The notes under the pieces were generated by a model. The model saw only the letters and a list, made by a program, of their open reading frames with translations, was not told where the DNA came from and ran no database searches. 64,000 nucleotides of DNA from Phascolomyces articulosus (Eukaryota; Mucoromycota; Mucoromycetes; Mucorales; Lichtheimiaceae), in NCBI GenBank assembly GCA_025677815.1, contig JAIXMP010000019.1, forward strand, positions 1 to 64,000. Reading direction: 5' to 3'. The position numbers and the translations under genes are program-made. Positions 48,335-60,418 of the stretch are shown here, one piece after another (the first letter of the stretch is position 1; every line of letters starts with the position of its first letter).

Positions 48335-49728
48335 TTAATCCATTTTGGCCATTTTTTGCTTTTCTGCAATAATAGAGTCTACTTGAACACCACCCATCAT
48401 TTTTGCCAAAAAAATAACTAAATCGTTCAATTTACGAACACCAAGGAATAATGGAATTTTGTTAGGGGCAGATAATTCAGTATGAGCTGCTTTACCGGAT
48501 GCCAAAGGTTGTCCATAAGGTGTTGCTGGTTTAGGTGTTGCCATTGTAGCCATGATCACATACTATGTAATAGTTATAGCAAAAGAATTGTAAATGAATT
48601 CGAAGTGGAGGAAAAAAAACTACATCATATCTTTTGTCTTTTTTGCTTTGTAATCTTGCACTTACACTTGGATACAAAATACCAAAAATTGCACCAGAAT
48701 ATAAAGTAGATAAAAAGAATGTCAAAACAGTAATAGGTGTTCCTAAATATTATTTTTCACATGTATTAAGATGTACCCGTGAATATTTCTTGTCTTTTTA
48801 TGATGTAATCGAGTTCTGTCATCTTACCAAATCCTAAAAAGTAGGCCCAATGTTCCTCGACATAAGTCAAACGGTGCTCCAATGTCCATCCCATATACAA
48901 CCATTTGTATCTATTCATTATAATCAAAGATTGGAGAAAATGAAAAGGTTAGGGACAAAATCTTCTCTTTTTGATTCCCTTTTTGTATACGAAAAAAAAA
49001 AACTTACTCAAAGGCATAATAAGCCATAATAGCACAATTCATAAAGAATGCAAGCAAAGTACCAACATAAGGAATCAAAGATCTTAAGATACCAGCAAAT
49101 ACAGAACAGTTGATATAGAAAATAACCGTAAAAATCATGGATGCCATACTCTGTACAATGTTGGTTGAACCTTTTGTTGTACGTGGGTTGTTTTTCGCTT
49201 GAATTTGAAATGCTTTTTCAGCAATTGGTGTAAAGAATTTACCGTTGATACCCAGAAGGGCAAAATACATTGGGAATCCCATGAAAGTCTAACAAAAAAA
49301 AACATATGTCAAGTTTACCCCATCCAATAGAGGAAAAAACAGATATCGTCCATTTCGCCCTTTCAACCAACTATTACAACCACTATTTCGACTATATTCT
49401 TACCGCATAAGAGCATCCAAATATACGATACTCTGGTCCATTATAAAAAGTTTCCAGGATTAAAAGGCCACCAAGGAATATAGCCCCATTAAGGAAAAGT
49501 GCTTTTATCATTGATTTTTGAACAGTAGACGATCTAAAAAAAACCATTTTTTTCATCTCAAGGTTCGTATTATTATTATTTTTAGTTTGAATGTCAAAAT
49601 AAGAATTAAATAAAGTCAACTTACGAATAAAAAAGAATAAACGTTTTTGGCCAATTAAAAGCTTGTTCAACTCCATTAAGATAATAAGCCCAATGTTGAG
49701 CAAGTGGAGATTGTGTTGAGGTGGCCAT
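48335..49728 (-). CDS. EI24: EI24/PIG8 family ER membrane protein
   Basis: This is a multi-span membrane protein related to etoposide-induced 2.4, an ER protein linked to autophagy and calcium homeostasis in animals and distantly to bacterial CysZ. Six exons are inferred, 49728-49625, 49533-49404, 49288-49008, 48910-48828, 48742-48666 and 48562-48335, giving 300 residues. Hydrophobic helices include ALFLNGAIFLGGLLILETF, FMGFPMYFALLGI, MIFTVIFYINCSVFAGIL and YVGTLLAFFMNCAIMAYYAF. The family block AFEYKWLYMGWTLEHRLTYV then HWAYFLGFGTPITVLTFF leads into ILYPSYVIMAT. The tail is polar, with LNDLVIFLAKMMGG. Its role in fungi is not established, so the function is taken from animal and plant homologues. 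Confidence 0.88.
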
Positions 49729-51531
49729 GTAAGTTTTTTTTTTTTTATTTTTCGGGAAAGAAAAATAGGAAGTGAAATGATTTATACGCACGCGTGAAAT
49801 AAAAGGAAAAAGACATGTGTGTAAAAAATTCCAGTTTATATAAACCTGCAAAGGAAAGACAAGTTCAGCTGCATAATACCTGTATGCATGCTATATAGTC
49901 TTACATGCACTTTATCCCTGCAATGTTTCACCAGTACCTTTTGTTTTAAATTTGCCTCACGACATTGGAAATTAATAGTAGCACCTTTTATTAATACCTT
50001 CTTATTATAGGAGGTAGCAAAAAACCTAAATTGTATGTATTTACAAAGCAATAATAAATCACAATGGATATGATAATGGTATTTATACAGAGGCACTATC
50101 ACTACTATATTAATTTTTTTTATTGTTAAGGCTGGCGTTTAAGTTGCTTTCTTGATTATATTGATTGATGCTTTTGATGTGCTGCTCCTGGACATACTCT
50201 TGTTGCTGTTGAGGATAATACTTCTGGCTTATTGAGGATAATATTACTGTTGTATCTAGCTCATCTAAATTAAATTATAACGTTTTTCGAAGTTGATTAG
50301 CATCATCGACGATTGGTTCAAGTGCTATTTTTGACAACTAATATTCAAGGTTGATTTTATTGTTCTGTCAATTATTCAGTACAAGCTATATAGAAATATA
50401 CTTTTTCTCGTTGATACAACTCCCTCTTTCCCAAGAGCATACAAGAGCAATTATAGCATATAACATTTATTATCAAACCAATCACTATAAACAATCTAAT
50501 AGTAGAGTATACAATTATATATTTCAATATTAACTCATGCCACATAAGACACCATCGTACCAAACAACTTAAATACGTAATTATAAAACCATCACAATCT
50601 ATGAAATGATACGGATACGAAACATAATGAGTCTTAATCGAGGCTTCGCTGCAGACTCTTTCTCATTATTCGAGGCAGTACTGATATAGATTGTCCCACC
50701 CACTCAACTTATTTCCCTTATATATATAAAAATATTTCTCGTCAGTGAACATGGTTCATATTATATATATATATATATATTCTCTCTGTAACTGCGATAT
50801 AAACAAAGGAAAAATGGTAACACGATCTACATCAGTACCAGCCGAAGAATAATATGTGAGTATCATACGTTACAAACTAGAAACAATGGTCAATATTTTT
50901 ATCTTTATATATACAACATATCTTTATTATTATACAATAAATCTATATCGATTCTCACAAGACTTCTTTGATCTCTTTATATTTGGCGTTGATCTAACTT
51001 TCTTCTATATGTTCTTTTTACAGTATATAACATAGTTGCTCCACCAGCTTTCTCTCTTTGTCTTCTTCTAGTATTACTGGCTTTAAGATTTCTAAACGAC
51101 TCTCCCATGTGGACCTAATACTATAAATAATATTTTCCGGTATTTTTGAGTGCCTGAAAGTTGAACAATACTTGTATCAACGGTTCATATTCATCTCTTG
51201 GAAAAATCATGGGATAGCTTTGCAGCGACTCGGTTCCTTGATTTTCCTAGGTTTTCTTATTTTAAAGAAAACTCAATTTTAGGTTAAGTTATCTTAGCAG
51301 TTGGGATTCTCTCAGATACTTTATTTTTGTATAAACTCGGCACTGAGTAGTTCATATTTTGTATCAACAATGTAATGTATGAAGCAATGCACTAGGACAG
51401 TTTTTCTTCATGAAACATGTTTGGAAATGATGCCATGCATATGTTCAGTAGCATGTATGTCGAATTTTACCTTTTATTATATAACTCTAATGTCCAAATT
51501 GCGTAGCAAACACTTTAGAAATGATGTCTGT

Positions 51532-51553
51532 AAAAAACCTGATCCAGGTTTTT
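51532..51553. repeat. Hairpin AAAAACCTG / CAGGTTTTT
   Basis: Nine-base perfect arms (AAAAACCTG and CAGGTTTTT) flank ATC. The sequence after it, CTAGG followed by CCCTGAAAAAACCTAG, repeats the same words. It shares its core with the hairpin at 51857-51886. Confidence 0.7.
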
Positions 51554-51856
51554 CTAGGAAAAATAAACCCTGAAAAAACCTAGATTGTGGTTTTCTCTGG
51601 TTATTAATAAATAAAATATTTCTTTAACCATTTTTGGATACTAAATTATTTAGTGCAACTTATTTGCTACTTTTCTTGTAATGTCGCATAAGAAAGGTAG
51701 AAAAAAAAATACCACTATACTAATCTATCAGTATAGTAAAATATAATAAACATGGTGGGTGCTACGTATAACAATGCTATTGTAAGTATACATACAATAT
51801 ATTGTAAATAGCACAAAGTACAGTACTATTAAGATTAGGTTATTCTTGAAATCGGG

Positions 51857-51886
51857 TTTTTTCAGGTAAACTAATACCTGAAAAAA
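51857..51886. repeat. Hairpin TTTTTTCAGGT / ACCTGAAAAAA
   Basis: Eleven-base perfect arms are separated by AAACTAAT. The core CAGGTTTT recurs downstream near 51905 and in the hairpin at 51532-51553. Confidence 0.8.
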
Positions 51887-52761
51887 ACTTAAATTGACCA
51901 TTCAGGTTTTCTAGGGTTTTTCCATTCCTAAGGTGAAAGTCTTGAATAAGGGTTTTCGATGATTAATAAAACCCGATTCGCTTTCATCATCCCAATCATC
52001 ATATCTCAACCATTTTAATTATATGAAGGACTAATCGAACTGATACGTATGCACAAAAAATAAAACAGCTTCTTTTAATATGGTTTGCTTATTTCTGTTC
52101 CATTAGACCCACAGTAATAATGATGGACGATAGTTTGATATTCACAAAAATTTTCGAACTAACATTAATTTGAATAGAAAATACGTAAGGTTATTAAGAA
52201 CGCTGTTAGAACACTACCATTAAATAGCTTTTACGGCAGACAAAGATGTTACAGCTGATACATTCGATAGTATAAGGTCGGGATAATAGTAATATGAATA
52301 GTGATGATATGGATAATAATGATACAGATTATAATAAATGAAAATACATTTTATCTAGAAGAAGAGATTACTAGTATTGAGTCAGAGTAATATTGAGGAG
52401 GTAAACCTGAGGGGGGCAAAATAGAGGGACTCCCCAAGTCTCAGACCAGACATAGCCAGAATATGAACTTCTGCATAGAGTCTTATTAATGCACCAGAAA
52501 TACATTTCGATCTTTTGCTACCAGGTCCTCGTTTTTATACCCATTAATAACATCACTGTTTATTATGGACGCATCGATAAAATTCTGTGCATGACCTGGG
52601 TGACCATAGCTGTTGATTTTTGATTAGTATAAATATACGTAAAATAATTTAATTTGACAAACGAAGACTTTTATTCGCCACTTTTTCATTGTTCGATTTT
52701 TTTTATAGAGTATTGTCAGATATATGTTTTATAAAGTAGAATTTTTATCTTTATCACGTAG

Positions 52762-52974
52762 CAAGCAACTGTTTGGTCTTTTTTTGGTGGTGTTAAAGTA
52801 CCTGGGACACTGGTGCCAATCATATTAAAAGTTAAGAAACGGCTCGGCCAAAAGAATGATGATTTAACGTCGATACCAAGTTGGAAAAACAAATCTAAAA
52901 ATGCCCCTCGTCCTTCCGTTCAAATTTCTATAAAAGATAATTACGACAAGACATTGGATTTGGCTCAAATGTAG
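52762..52974 (+). pseudogene. Orphan coding exon of an unknown gene
   Basis: After a plausible acceptor (CACGTAG) an open frame without an ATG runs 70 codons to TAG. It has protein-like composition, including ATVWSFFGGVKVPGTLVPII, a basic stretch KVKKRLGQKNDD, and NAPRPSVQISIKDNYDKT near the end. I found no upstream exon that joins convincingly. It could be the terminal exon of a gene I cannot trace or the remnant of a degraded one. No family is recognised. Confidence 0.4.
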
Positions 52975-53672
52975 AATAAAGCAAATAAAATCAAGCTATG
53001 GCAGAGGATAATAGTGTTTTTTTTTAAAATGACATAAAATTACATTCTTCGTAATAATATGCTGCCTAATGACAGTTTACTGACTGAAACCGTTAAAAGA
53101 TTTATGCATATCATTGTGGTTTATCAATACAATAATACATGTAACATAATCAAAACTTGCTCTCAACTGACTACGTTAACTATATATTAATTTGATGACT
53201 TTGATTAGAGTTTGTAAAACAATCAACGCATTTCAACTGTCCTCTCGAGTTATTCATAGCACGTATATTGCTTATATATAAAATGTGGCCAAATGGATCT
53301 CTCATGTTCCGTCTCTCATATTATTCTCTTATACATCATCATAAAAAAATAATACAGATATATAGTATTTCTATATTTGCATCTGTATTCCTTTTCATGT
53401 TGAACCATAATAATCACTGGTATTTAGTAATACGTTGTTTATGGTGAGAATATCAACAAATCAAACATAATATAAAATATCAAAAGAAGAGAAGGCTTTC
53501 ATTTTTTCCCTTCTTCTACTTCTTTGGCCCTTCTAATAGCTCTTCTTTGGTAAGTTACAAAATCATTACAGAAGAAAGTAGCATATTACAATGGTTGTGA
53601 ATAAAAAAGTGAAGAAAGTTATATTTTACTAATAAGAGAAAAATATATTATGATAAAGGGAGCGTCCATGGG
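52975..53672. other. Intergenic AT-rich region
   Basis: No gene or structured repeat is recognised. Confidence 0.5.
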
Positions 53673-54440
53673 TTAGCTCAAAACGAGCATGCCTTTTTCA
53701 ACAGGATGCATTGCTGGCGTTGGCCACCGCCTGTTATAGTAAGTTTTGTTTTTCTCATTTTGAATTGAATAAAAATTAGGAATAGATGGTGTCTTTTACC
53801 ATTTGACACAACTGATATTTATCTGTTTATCTTTGATCGCTTCTTGCTGGTGTAGGTGCTTCATGCAAGTACTCATAAACAATGTAAGTAGTAAATACTT
53901 AGCAAAACAACCTGATAATTCTTTTTAACTCCAGGGATGTTGTATAGGCCACAAATTGGAACTTCCCGTCGTATAACAATTGGTTTCGTGCGACCCATGA
54001 GGAAAAATTTATAAGTAATGCTCACCTTATTATCGTCGCTAGCTTGAAAAAATAAAACAAATAATACCATTCCACATGATATTAAAATCTATGCAGGAAT
54101 ACTATTGAATGTTTATTATGATGTGAGTATATAAAAATGGGTGTCGAAAGTAAGAATAATAAAAAAATAATAAAAAAACTGCTCATAACTTATTCTAATT
54201 GATTCAGCGACTATTGTATGCATTTAGAAATTAAAAAAAAAGCAAAAAGTTGCCCCAACCGCTCAACCCCCATCAATAGTCATGCATTCTCCGTCAGTTC
54301 AAGGAAATAACATTGCAGTAAATGCTAGTACTGCTGATTTTTCCAGTAGCACGCAGCCACAACAACAACAACAGTCGTCTTCACCTTCACATCAAAGCGC
54401 TACTGTTTTTCACGGATCGGATCGGATCGGATATGAGTAA
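53673..54440. pseudogene. Coding-like fragments on both strands
   Basis: On the minus strand, frames read KVSITYKFFLMGRTKPIVIR with VPICGLYNIPG (54050-53940). Then MSTCMKHLHQQEAIKDKQ (about 53870-53810) can join RWPTPAMHPVEKGMLVLS, stop at 53673, across a GT-AG intron with a TACTATAAC-like branch site. On the plus strand, after the acceptor CATTTAG at 54227, a frame reads KVAPTAQPPSIVMHSP, then a Ser/Gln-rich stretch, and is cut at 54412 by a CGGATA repeat cluster. The pieces do not make one consistent gene. I treat the region as decayed. Confidence 0.35.
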
Positions 54441-54511
54441 TATCCGAATCCGATCCGAATGTTCGGATACGGATATTGGATATCATTCGGATATCGGATC
54501 GAATAACGGAT
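54413..54511. repeat. CGGATA/GGATCGGAT hexamer-like cluster, copy 1
   Basis: Dense overlapping words such as GGATCGGAT, GGATACGGATA and their reverse complements (ATATCCGA, ATCCGATCC) occur here. The cluster starts abruptly inside a Ser/Gln-rich coding-like fragment. A related cluster lies 0.85 kb downstream at 55348-55430. Confidence 0.85.
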
Positions 54512-55347
54512 GTTTATAGATAAATATGATTTTTTTTAAAATAAAAACACTTGTTAGTTCTGATTTCTACCTTATTAATAGATATTCTAAAAGAAACATC
54601 TGAAAGTAAAATATAAAAAGGAATATATTATGATAGTATTATATATAAAATATGATGCTGATTTACTGATGAAGGGCAGAGAGGATAAAAACGGTTCAAT
54701 TAAAGATGTATATAAAAAGGTTACAGGTCTAGTTATTTTTATGATGGTAGGTTTTTTTGCTCTAAAAAAATTAGAAGAGTGAAAATCATATACATACCAC
54801 ATCTAAATTTTCTTCCTCTAACAACATAACATGTCACCGAGAATATTTTTCTAAATCAAACATGTTCAGAAGAAGTGGAAATGACGAAATTATTTCAAAA
54901 AAAAAAACCTAATTCGGCGATCTCTATAAGACCATTATAAAGTTTATTTGTAATGGCACTAATTACCAATCTAAATTCATTATAATGAGATTCATAATAT
55001 TGTCATTGGTGATGTCAAGTTAACATATACAGCGTTTTTAAATAACGTTATGGTCAATCCATTTCTGTTAAGTAGCAAGTGCTTATTATATTATTACCAA
55101 ATATCTCGTTTATACTAATCGTAAAAAAAAGGTACAAGAGTATTTTTCAAAGTAGTAATATTATTTTTATAATATGTTAGGGTTGGTACATGATCATTTT
55201 CATAAGTATAATAGTGCTGCTCTAATAATACTATGATAGTAAATTATTATATTACATTTTGATAAAATAAGGTATCATAACTATATGCTATAACAAGTCT
55301 ATTTATTATAAAAAATATTTGTTATATCTTTCAAATGTCATAGATAT
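54512..55347. other. AT-rich interval between the two hexamer clusters
   Basis: No coding potential is seen. Because it is bounded by two related repeat clusters, it may be the interior of a small non-autonomous element. Confidence 0.4.
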
Positions 55348-55430
55348 AACGGATCGGATATGGACCATATCCAAATCCATATCCGAACAGTTGGATACGG
55401 ATACGGATGACGGATGTACGGATGTACGTA
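55348..55430. repeat. CGGATA/GGATCGGAT hexamer-like cluster, copy 2
   Basis: It opens with AACGGATCGGATATG and contains GGATACGGATACGGATGACG and two GGATGTAC units. The words match copy 1 in direct order, but since they are near-palindromic an inverted relation is also possible. Confidence 0.85.
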
Positions 55431-55839
55431 TATATGAAAAACAGTTTTGTGTAAATTTACAATTTTGAGTAGCACTTGATACATAATAGGTAGTTATGGT
55501 GATGATAGTGTGACATGTAAGATGATGATGATACGGTGACATGTAGTATGAAGATGTTATAGAAGTTAGTCATGGTGATGGCTCTGGTTCTGGGTGTCGT
55601 TGTTGTAGATGATGATGATATGATGGTGCTCAGATTTGCTTTCTTATAGGAGTCAAGAGTGAAGCACGGTGGGATTTTTACTGTGTTTATTTTTTTTGTA
55701 CTTCGACGCTTGAAATCAGTTCGACAAACCCCCCTTTCCTTTCCATATTTTTTCATGAGCTTGATTGGTTCTTCAACAATCATCTACATAGTGTGATATA
55801 CCGATAGCTAGTTTTATTATCCAGAGTATCAATGTAAAA

Positions 55840-58010
55840 TCATAAAGCCGATAATACCAACAGCATATCCACCTTGGCTTGGAGAGTTAATCGGATAATG
55901 GGAATAATACCAGATGCAAATAATGAAATGTTACCCAGGATTTGATATTCATCAGTGGTTTTCATGCGGCAAATGATACCACCAGGACAGCCTAAAACCG
56001 ACAAACTCATTCTGAAACCTATAAATATATATATGTAGAGTGAGTTTGCCAAATCAAAAAAGTAATACCTAAAAATAAACATCTTGATGATATTTCGTCG
56101 CTTACAGGTTTGATTGAATGAGACTGTTCTAAATTTTCTTATCAACTCTTCATTATCGCCAGTTTTACCAGCAGCACGAATCAGGATGTCCTTGAGCATT
56201 TTAGGAGCGTGCGGATGATCGATGTCCGTGATATCATGCTTGCCTACTTCACCCAAACCATATTCAACGTCCACTTTATAAAGTACTGGATCGGGTCTGA
56301 CGCTTTTTATTTGTTGTAGGATAGAATTCATACCATCAATTCATTTTTCGCCATTGACACGCGCCAAAGTTAATACATAAGAGACATCACTATAATCATC
56401 ATAAAATACAATCAATAATTATAAATAAAGTGCGTTTTAGAAACATTGCATTCTATCAAAAGTTTAAAGGCTCACCGTTTGCTATCAATAGAAAGGTTGA
56501 CAAACACTTTATCAAGTTGTGCCCAATTTTTGACAACGAAATCCAGTTCAGATCACTCGTGGCTGTTCATTCGCTGTATTATATTCTATCGATATAAAAA
56601 AACAAAATGGCGCATTGTGTCGACAACCCATTGCTCATTGAATTCTGTATAAGAATCGAATTTTCAACTGATTCGATATAGTCATGAAGAGAACCAACCA
56701 CCATTTTTTGTTGTTGTAGAAGATCTGTCATTGAAGTATCTGGGTTTTCGAGCTTTGAACCAGCAACTTTTGCGCTTTCAAGAGGAATATTTTCGATACG
56801 TTCAGGGGTAGAAGACAAAGAATAATCTCCGTACTCGTCCAAATACTCGAGTTCTTTGCGGAAGGATCATCACTAATCGGAAGTGTGTTTCTTTTCCGAA
56901 GCCTCTTCTTTATGATCTGTGCAATGTGGATCAACTAGTAGTGATCTTTAACTTGCGGTTGTAAATATCCTTTCTCTGGGAGGTCACCACAAAGGTTCTT
57001 TTGAATCAGCTTTTTATACTTTATCTTTCTGGTGACATTAAAAAGGGTTAAATAAATTTTTGCCTTTTCTTTAATGTGGTCTTTTCGACTACTAAAACGA
57101 CTTTTAGCAATGGATTTGGTTCTCGCATCGATGAAGAGCGTAGCAAATTGCGACAATGATTGCAAATTGCAGACTTTGCGAATCATCAAGTTCTTGAACG
57201 CACCTTGCACCTTGTGGTTTATTCTACAAGGTATGGTTGTTTCAGCATCACAAAACTTAACAATCTATTCATTTTTTTTGAACACGTGTTTCTAAATGGT
57301 CTGATTTTTCCGATAGGTACTCGCTCCAAATTTTGTCATCAATATCAAAAATTAATGATAATGCGCAGCTATTATGTTTTTAAGAACACAAATTGGTAAA
57401 TACGGGTTTCAATATTACACACCTCCTAATCATTTCAATATCCATAGGCCCCTCTTTTCAACAATACATACTGTTCAAACAAACATTTATTAACGTGTAA
57501 TAGGATGATGTCTTTTGAATATGCTGTTGTACCATTATCTCGTTTGAATACCCATTTATGTTCAATGCTCGCATCAGAAATTAGGTCTTCAATTTTTTTA
57601 CGGTTTGTTGAGGCGAGCGAACAGGAGTCGGCTTTAGAGCTTCTTTCGGTTTTTTTTTAAAAAAAAAGTTAGACATCATATTTATTCCATTACCCACAAA
57701 GTTTGGAAAGCTGAAACACATGCCTTGTCTTTCCAAAAGATCTAAGGGTATTTTATCCCAGTCTGGTTTTTTTTTTGCTCTTTTGCTTAACTATTAAACA
57801 CATAAAAATGAGTCTTGCCATTAATTCTACAATGGTGCTTATTATACATTCATTTTCTATTTTTAGTTTTTTCCACTGCAAGATCAAAATGATAATTCCA
57901 AAACTTTTCAATAGATTGGCCAACAGGAAAGGATTCAAGAACAAAGTCAAAATGTTCATTAATAAAATCAGATAAACAACATCGCTCTTTTTTTGACTGG
58001 AAATATTTCG
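55840..58010 (-). pseudogene. Decayed gene of a Mucorales-type repetitive protein family
   Basis: The minus strand holds a chain of coding-like blocks broken by stops and frameshifts. They are FINEHFDFVLESFPVGQSIE near 57960-57900; EHKWVFKRDNGTTAYSKDII near 57560-57500; the 91-codon frame from 57210; DEYGDYSLSSTPERIENIPL near 56840; NEQWVVDTMRHFVFLYR near 56650-56595; LDFVVKNWAQLDKVF near 56545-56505; a frame from 56331 with KVDVEYGLGEVGKHDI; and IICRMKTTDEYQILGNISLF near 55970. The order, and the FVVKxW and late ICR-x-T blocks, recall large hypothetical proteins I remember as multicopy in Mucorales. The function is unknown. A frameshift at an A-run near 57600 and stops between blocks indicate decay. 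Confidence 0.5.
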
Positions 58011-60418
58011 TCAACTCTATTAATGTTACAATGCGAGAGTGCTAAACCTTGTGATCCTGGCGATATTGATACTCCGAAGTTTTTGCTGATGATATATGTG
58101 ATTTATTTGTTGTATATATCATTTTATGAAAAGTGGTAGTGATCCACTGTTAACATATCGCTGCATTCAACGCAAAGTTAAAATTGATTACATTCATTCA
58201 ATCATAATACTTGTTATATTTTGAGAACGCTTATCCTCCTTGTTTTTTTTATATATCTCTCCTACCCTCACTATCTATACAGATTACCAACTTGATAGAA
58301 CCCTCCTTAAACACTTCATGGTTAGTTATTATAAAAAAAAAGATCCCCCTTCCTTTTCAAAAAATCTATCCTACAAAACAAGTAACAGAATCTACTATAG
58401 GAATTGATCGATCTTTTCTATTTATTTAGTTTCCATGAAACATCAATTACTGATAATATGTATATATGTATAATACAAGATAAAAACCAAACGATGATGA
58501 TCCATCCATCAGGTAGTATAGTAATTTGATGCAATCCATGATTGATGAAACAACTCGTTTGAATATATATTTTTCTAAATTTACATGTGGTTTCCTGAGG
58601 ATATCATCTTTTTATCCTTGCAACAAAAGTAGAAACAACTTATAACCATTCTTATTATAATAAACAAAACAAAAATCCATCGCCTTGGATTATCATATAT
58701 ACTACATTGTTATGTACAAGAGCTATCTATCCCTCCTTCTTCTCTCCATATTAACAAACCCCATATTGAAGGTCATTTTGAATCTACGTGCATAATATAG
58801 ACCAATCGAAATAGTCTCTACTCTATTCATATAAAGTAAGAATAAGCTTATTTATTATTTTACGCCAAATCAACAGCCGTAATATACAATTTATGACATT
58901 ATTCTTTGAAACAATTATAATATAAACAAAAACACAATAAAGATCATCAAAAAAAAGTCTTGGCATGATGAAAAAAAAAAAAAAAAAAAGAGAGATCGAC
59001 AATCCATTTCCCACACTTCAAACATATTTTTATTATAATAAATAGTGTATACGAATCTCTCTCCAAATAATAATCATGAAGTAACTTGTCTTTATAATAG
59101 CTATATATAAATATATAATAGAAATATTTTTCTTTATAGTCGATGGACTTTTTCAAATGTAATAATATAGGATATAGAATCGGAAGCAGTTCCGTTTTGA
59201 ACATGATTTTTTTTAATGCTTATCAATCAAATAAGGTTAAAGTTATACTTGCAACAAAAAAAAAACGATGAGTTGTTTATTTGATTATCGATATAAATGT
59301 ATATCAAATGCAGTGTAATATGCACGAGGGATTATTATTATTATTATTATTATTATTTATTTTGGGGGAGGGGGAAAAGAAGATGGAAGGAGAAGAAGAG
59401 ATGCAAAAGAGGAGAATGTAAATAGAAACGGACAATAGTCTAAATATGTAATGATAAAGCAAGAGTAGTTTAGTTAGTGGCTGACTGCAATTCATTCATA
59501 ATAGAAAAAAAAAGAGAGGAGGTAAAAAAAGACTTGTCAACAATTTTTTTTAACAGGGTTCTCATACATACAAACAGTAGTTTCTCTCTCTTTTAATAAT
59601 TAACTCGGGCCCCTTTCTATATTCAGAAATGATTGCCATTTTGCATAAGCCCCGTCCTTTCTTTCTCCCAATCACGATTGATTAATTATTAACTCTCCAT
59701 TCTTCACTTATCATTGAGTAACACCCCATTACTTTATTTGTTACTATACCTGGTTATCAACGTTCAATATTTTGATGGTGAATCATCTTTATTAAACTGT
59801 AAAGTCCCGCCCGAAAAAAAAGTGACGGTTTCCTTCGATCTCTGTTAGTTTATAATAATAATCGTAATATTAACAATAATAAACAAGGATAGATTGATCA
59901 TGTGTGTGTATGTACACATATAATAATCCATTTCTTCATATAGCACAGAAAATTTTCCCTTTTTTTGATTCCTGATTGGAGATCTCGATAAGCAGTTTCC
60001 TTGCCGATTTCGGCTATCGAGATCTTTTGGTATAACCTCATCCCATCCTTACTATCCATAAATAATAATAATCATGATACATTTCTTTCTCCCTTATTCA
60101 AGTAGGTTAATAAACTCTTTAATCAGATAATAATAATAGTAATAAAATGATTATCTTTTCCCTCGTGCACGCACGTAAAAAAAGATTATTTTTTTATCCT
60201 TTTCTCTTTTAATGTATAATATGTAAAAAAATAAAAAAATAAAAAAGAAAAAGAAAAACTATATATAAAAAAAACATATGTACTAATAAAAAAAAAGGAG
60301 AGAGAAGGGGAAAAACAAAGTATGGAAATGAACTTGAAATAAAATAAAATAAAATATAAAATATAAAATAAATGGATGAATTGAAGGGGGCGTATTTGAA
60401 TGGAGATAATTATAATCA
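58011..60418. other. Long AT-rich intergenic region
   Basis: No gene is seen on either strand. It contains an ATT trinucleotide run (59334-59357), an A-run of 19 near 58971, a nested hairpin at 59980-60025 (listed separately), and A-rich sequence before the GATA gene stop that probably includes its 3' untranslated region. Confidence 0.5.
59980..60025. repeat. Nested inverted repeat AGATCTCGATA ... TATCGAGATCT
   Basis: Perfect 11-base arms at 59980-59990 and 60015-60025 enclose 24 bases. The last twelve of these are themselves an inverted repeat (GCCGATTTCGGC, 60003-60014), giving a two-part fold. It lies about 390 bp downstream of the GATA gene stop. Confidence 0.85.

Larger units (their letters stand above)
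49729..52761. other. Gene-poor AT-rich region with short inverted repeats
   Basis: No intact gene is found. An (AT)n run lies near 50764-50780. Between 51240 and 51980 there are several copies of CAGGTTTTT and CCTAGGTTTT-like words in both orientations, two of them forming hairpins (listed separately). Other short frames look random. Confidence 0.5.

Noticed and set aside
57775..57975. Plus-strand frame MLFCLTIKHIKMSLAINSTM as a gene
   Set aside because: The minus strand of the same DNA reads NEHFDFVLESFPVGQSIEKF, which is more protein-like and continues the decayed minus-strand gene.
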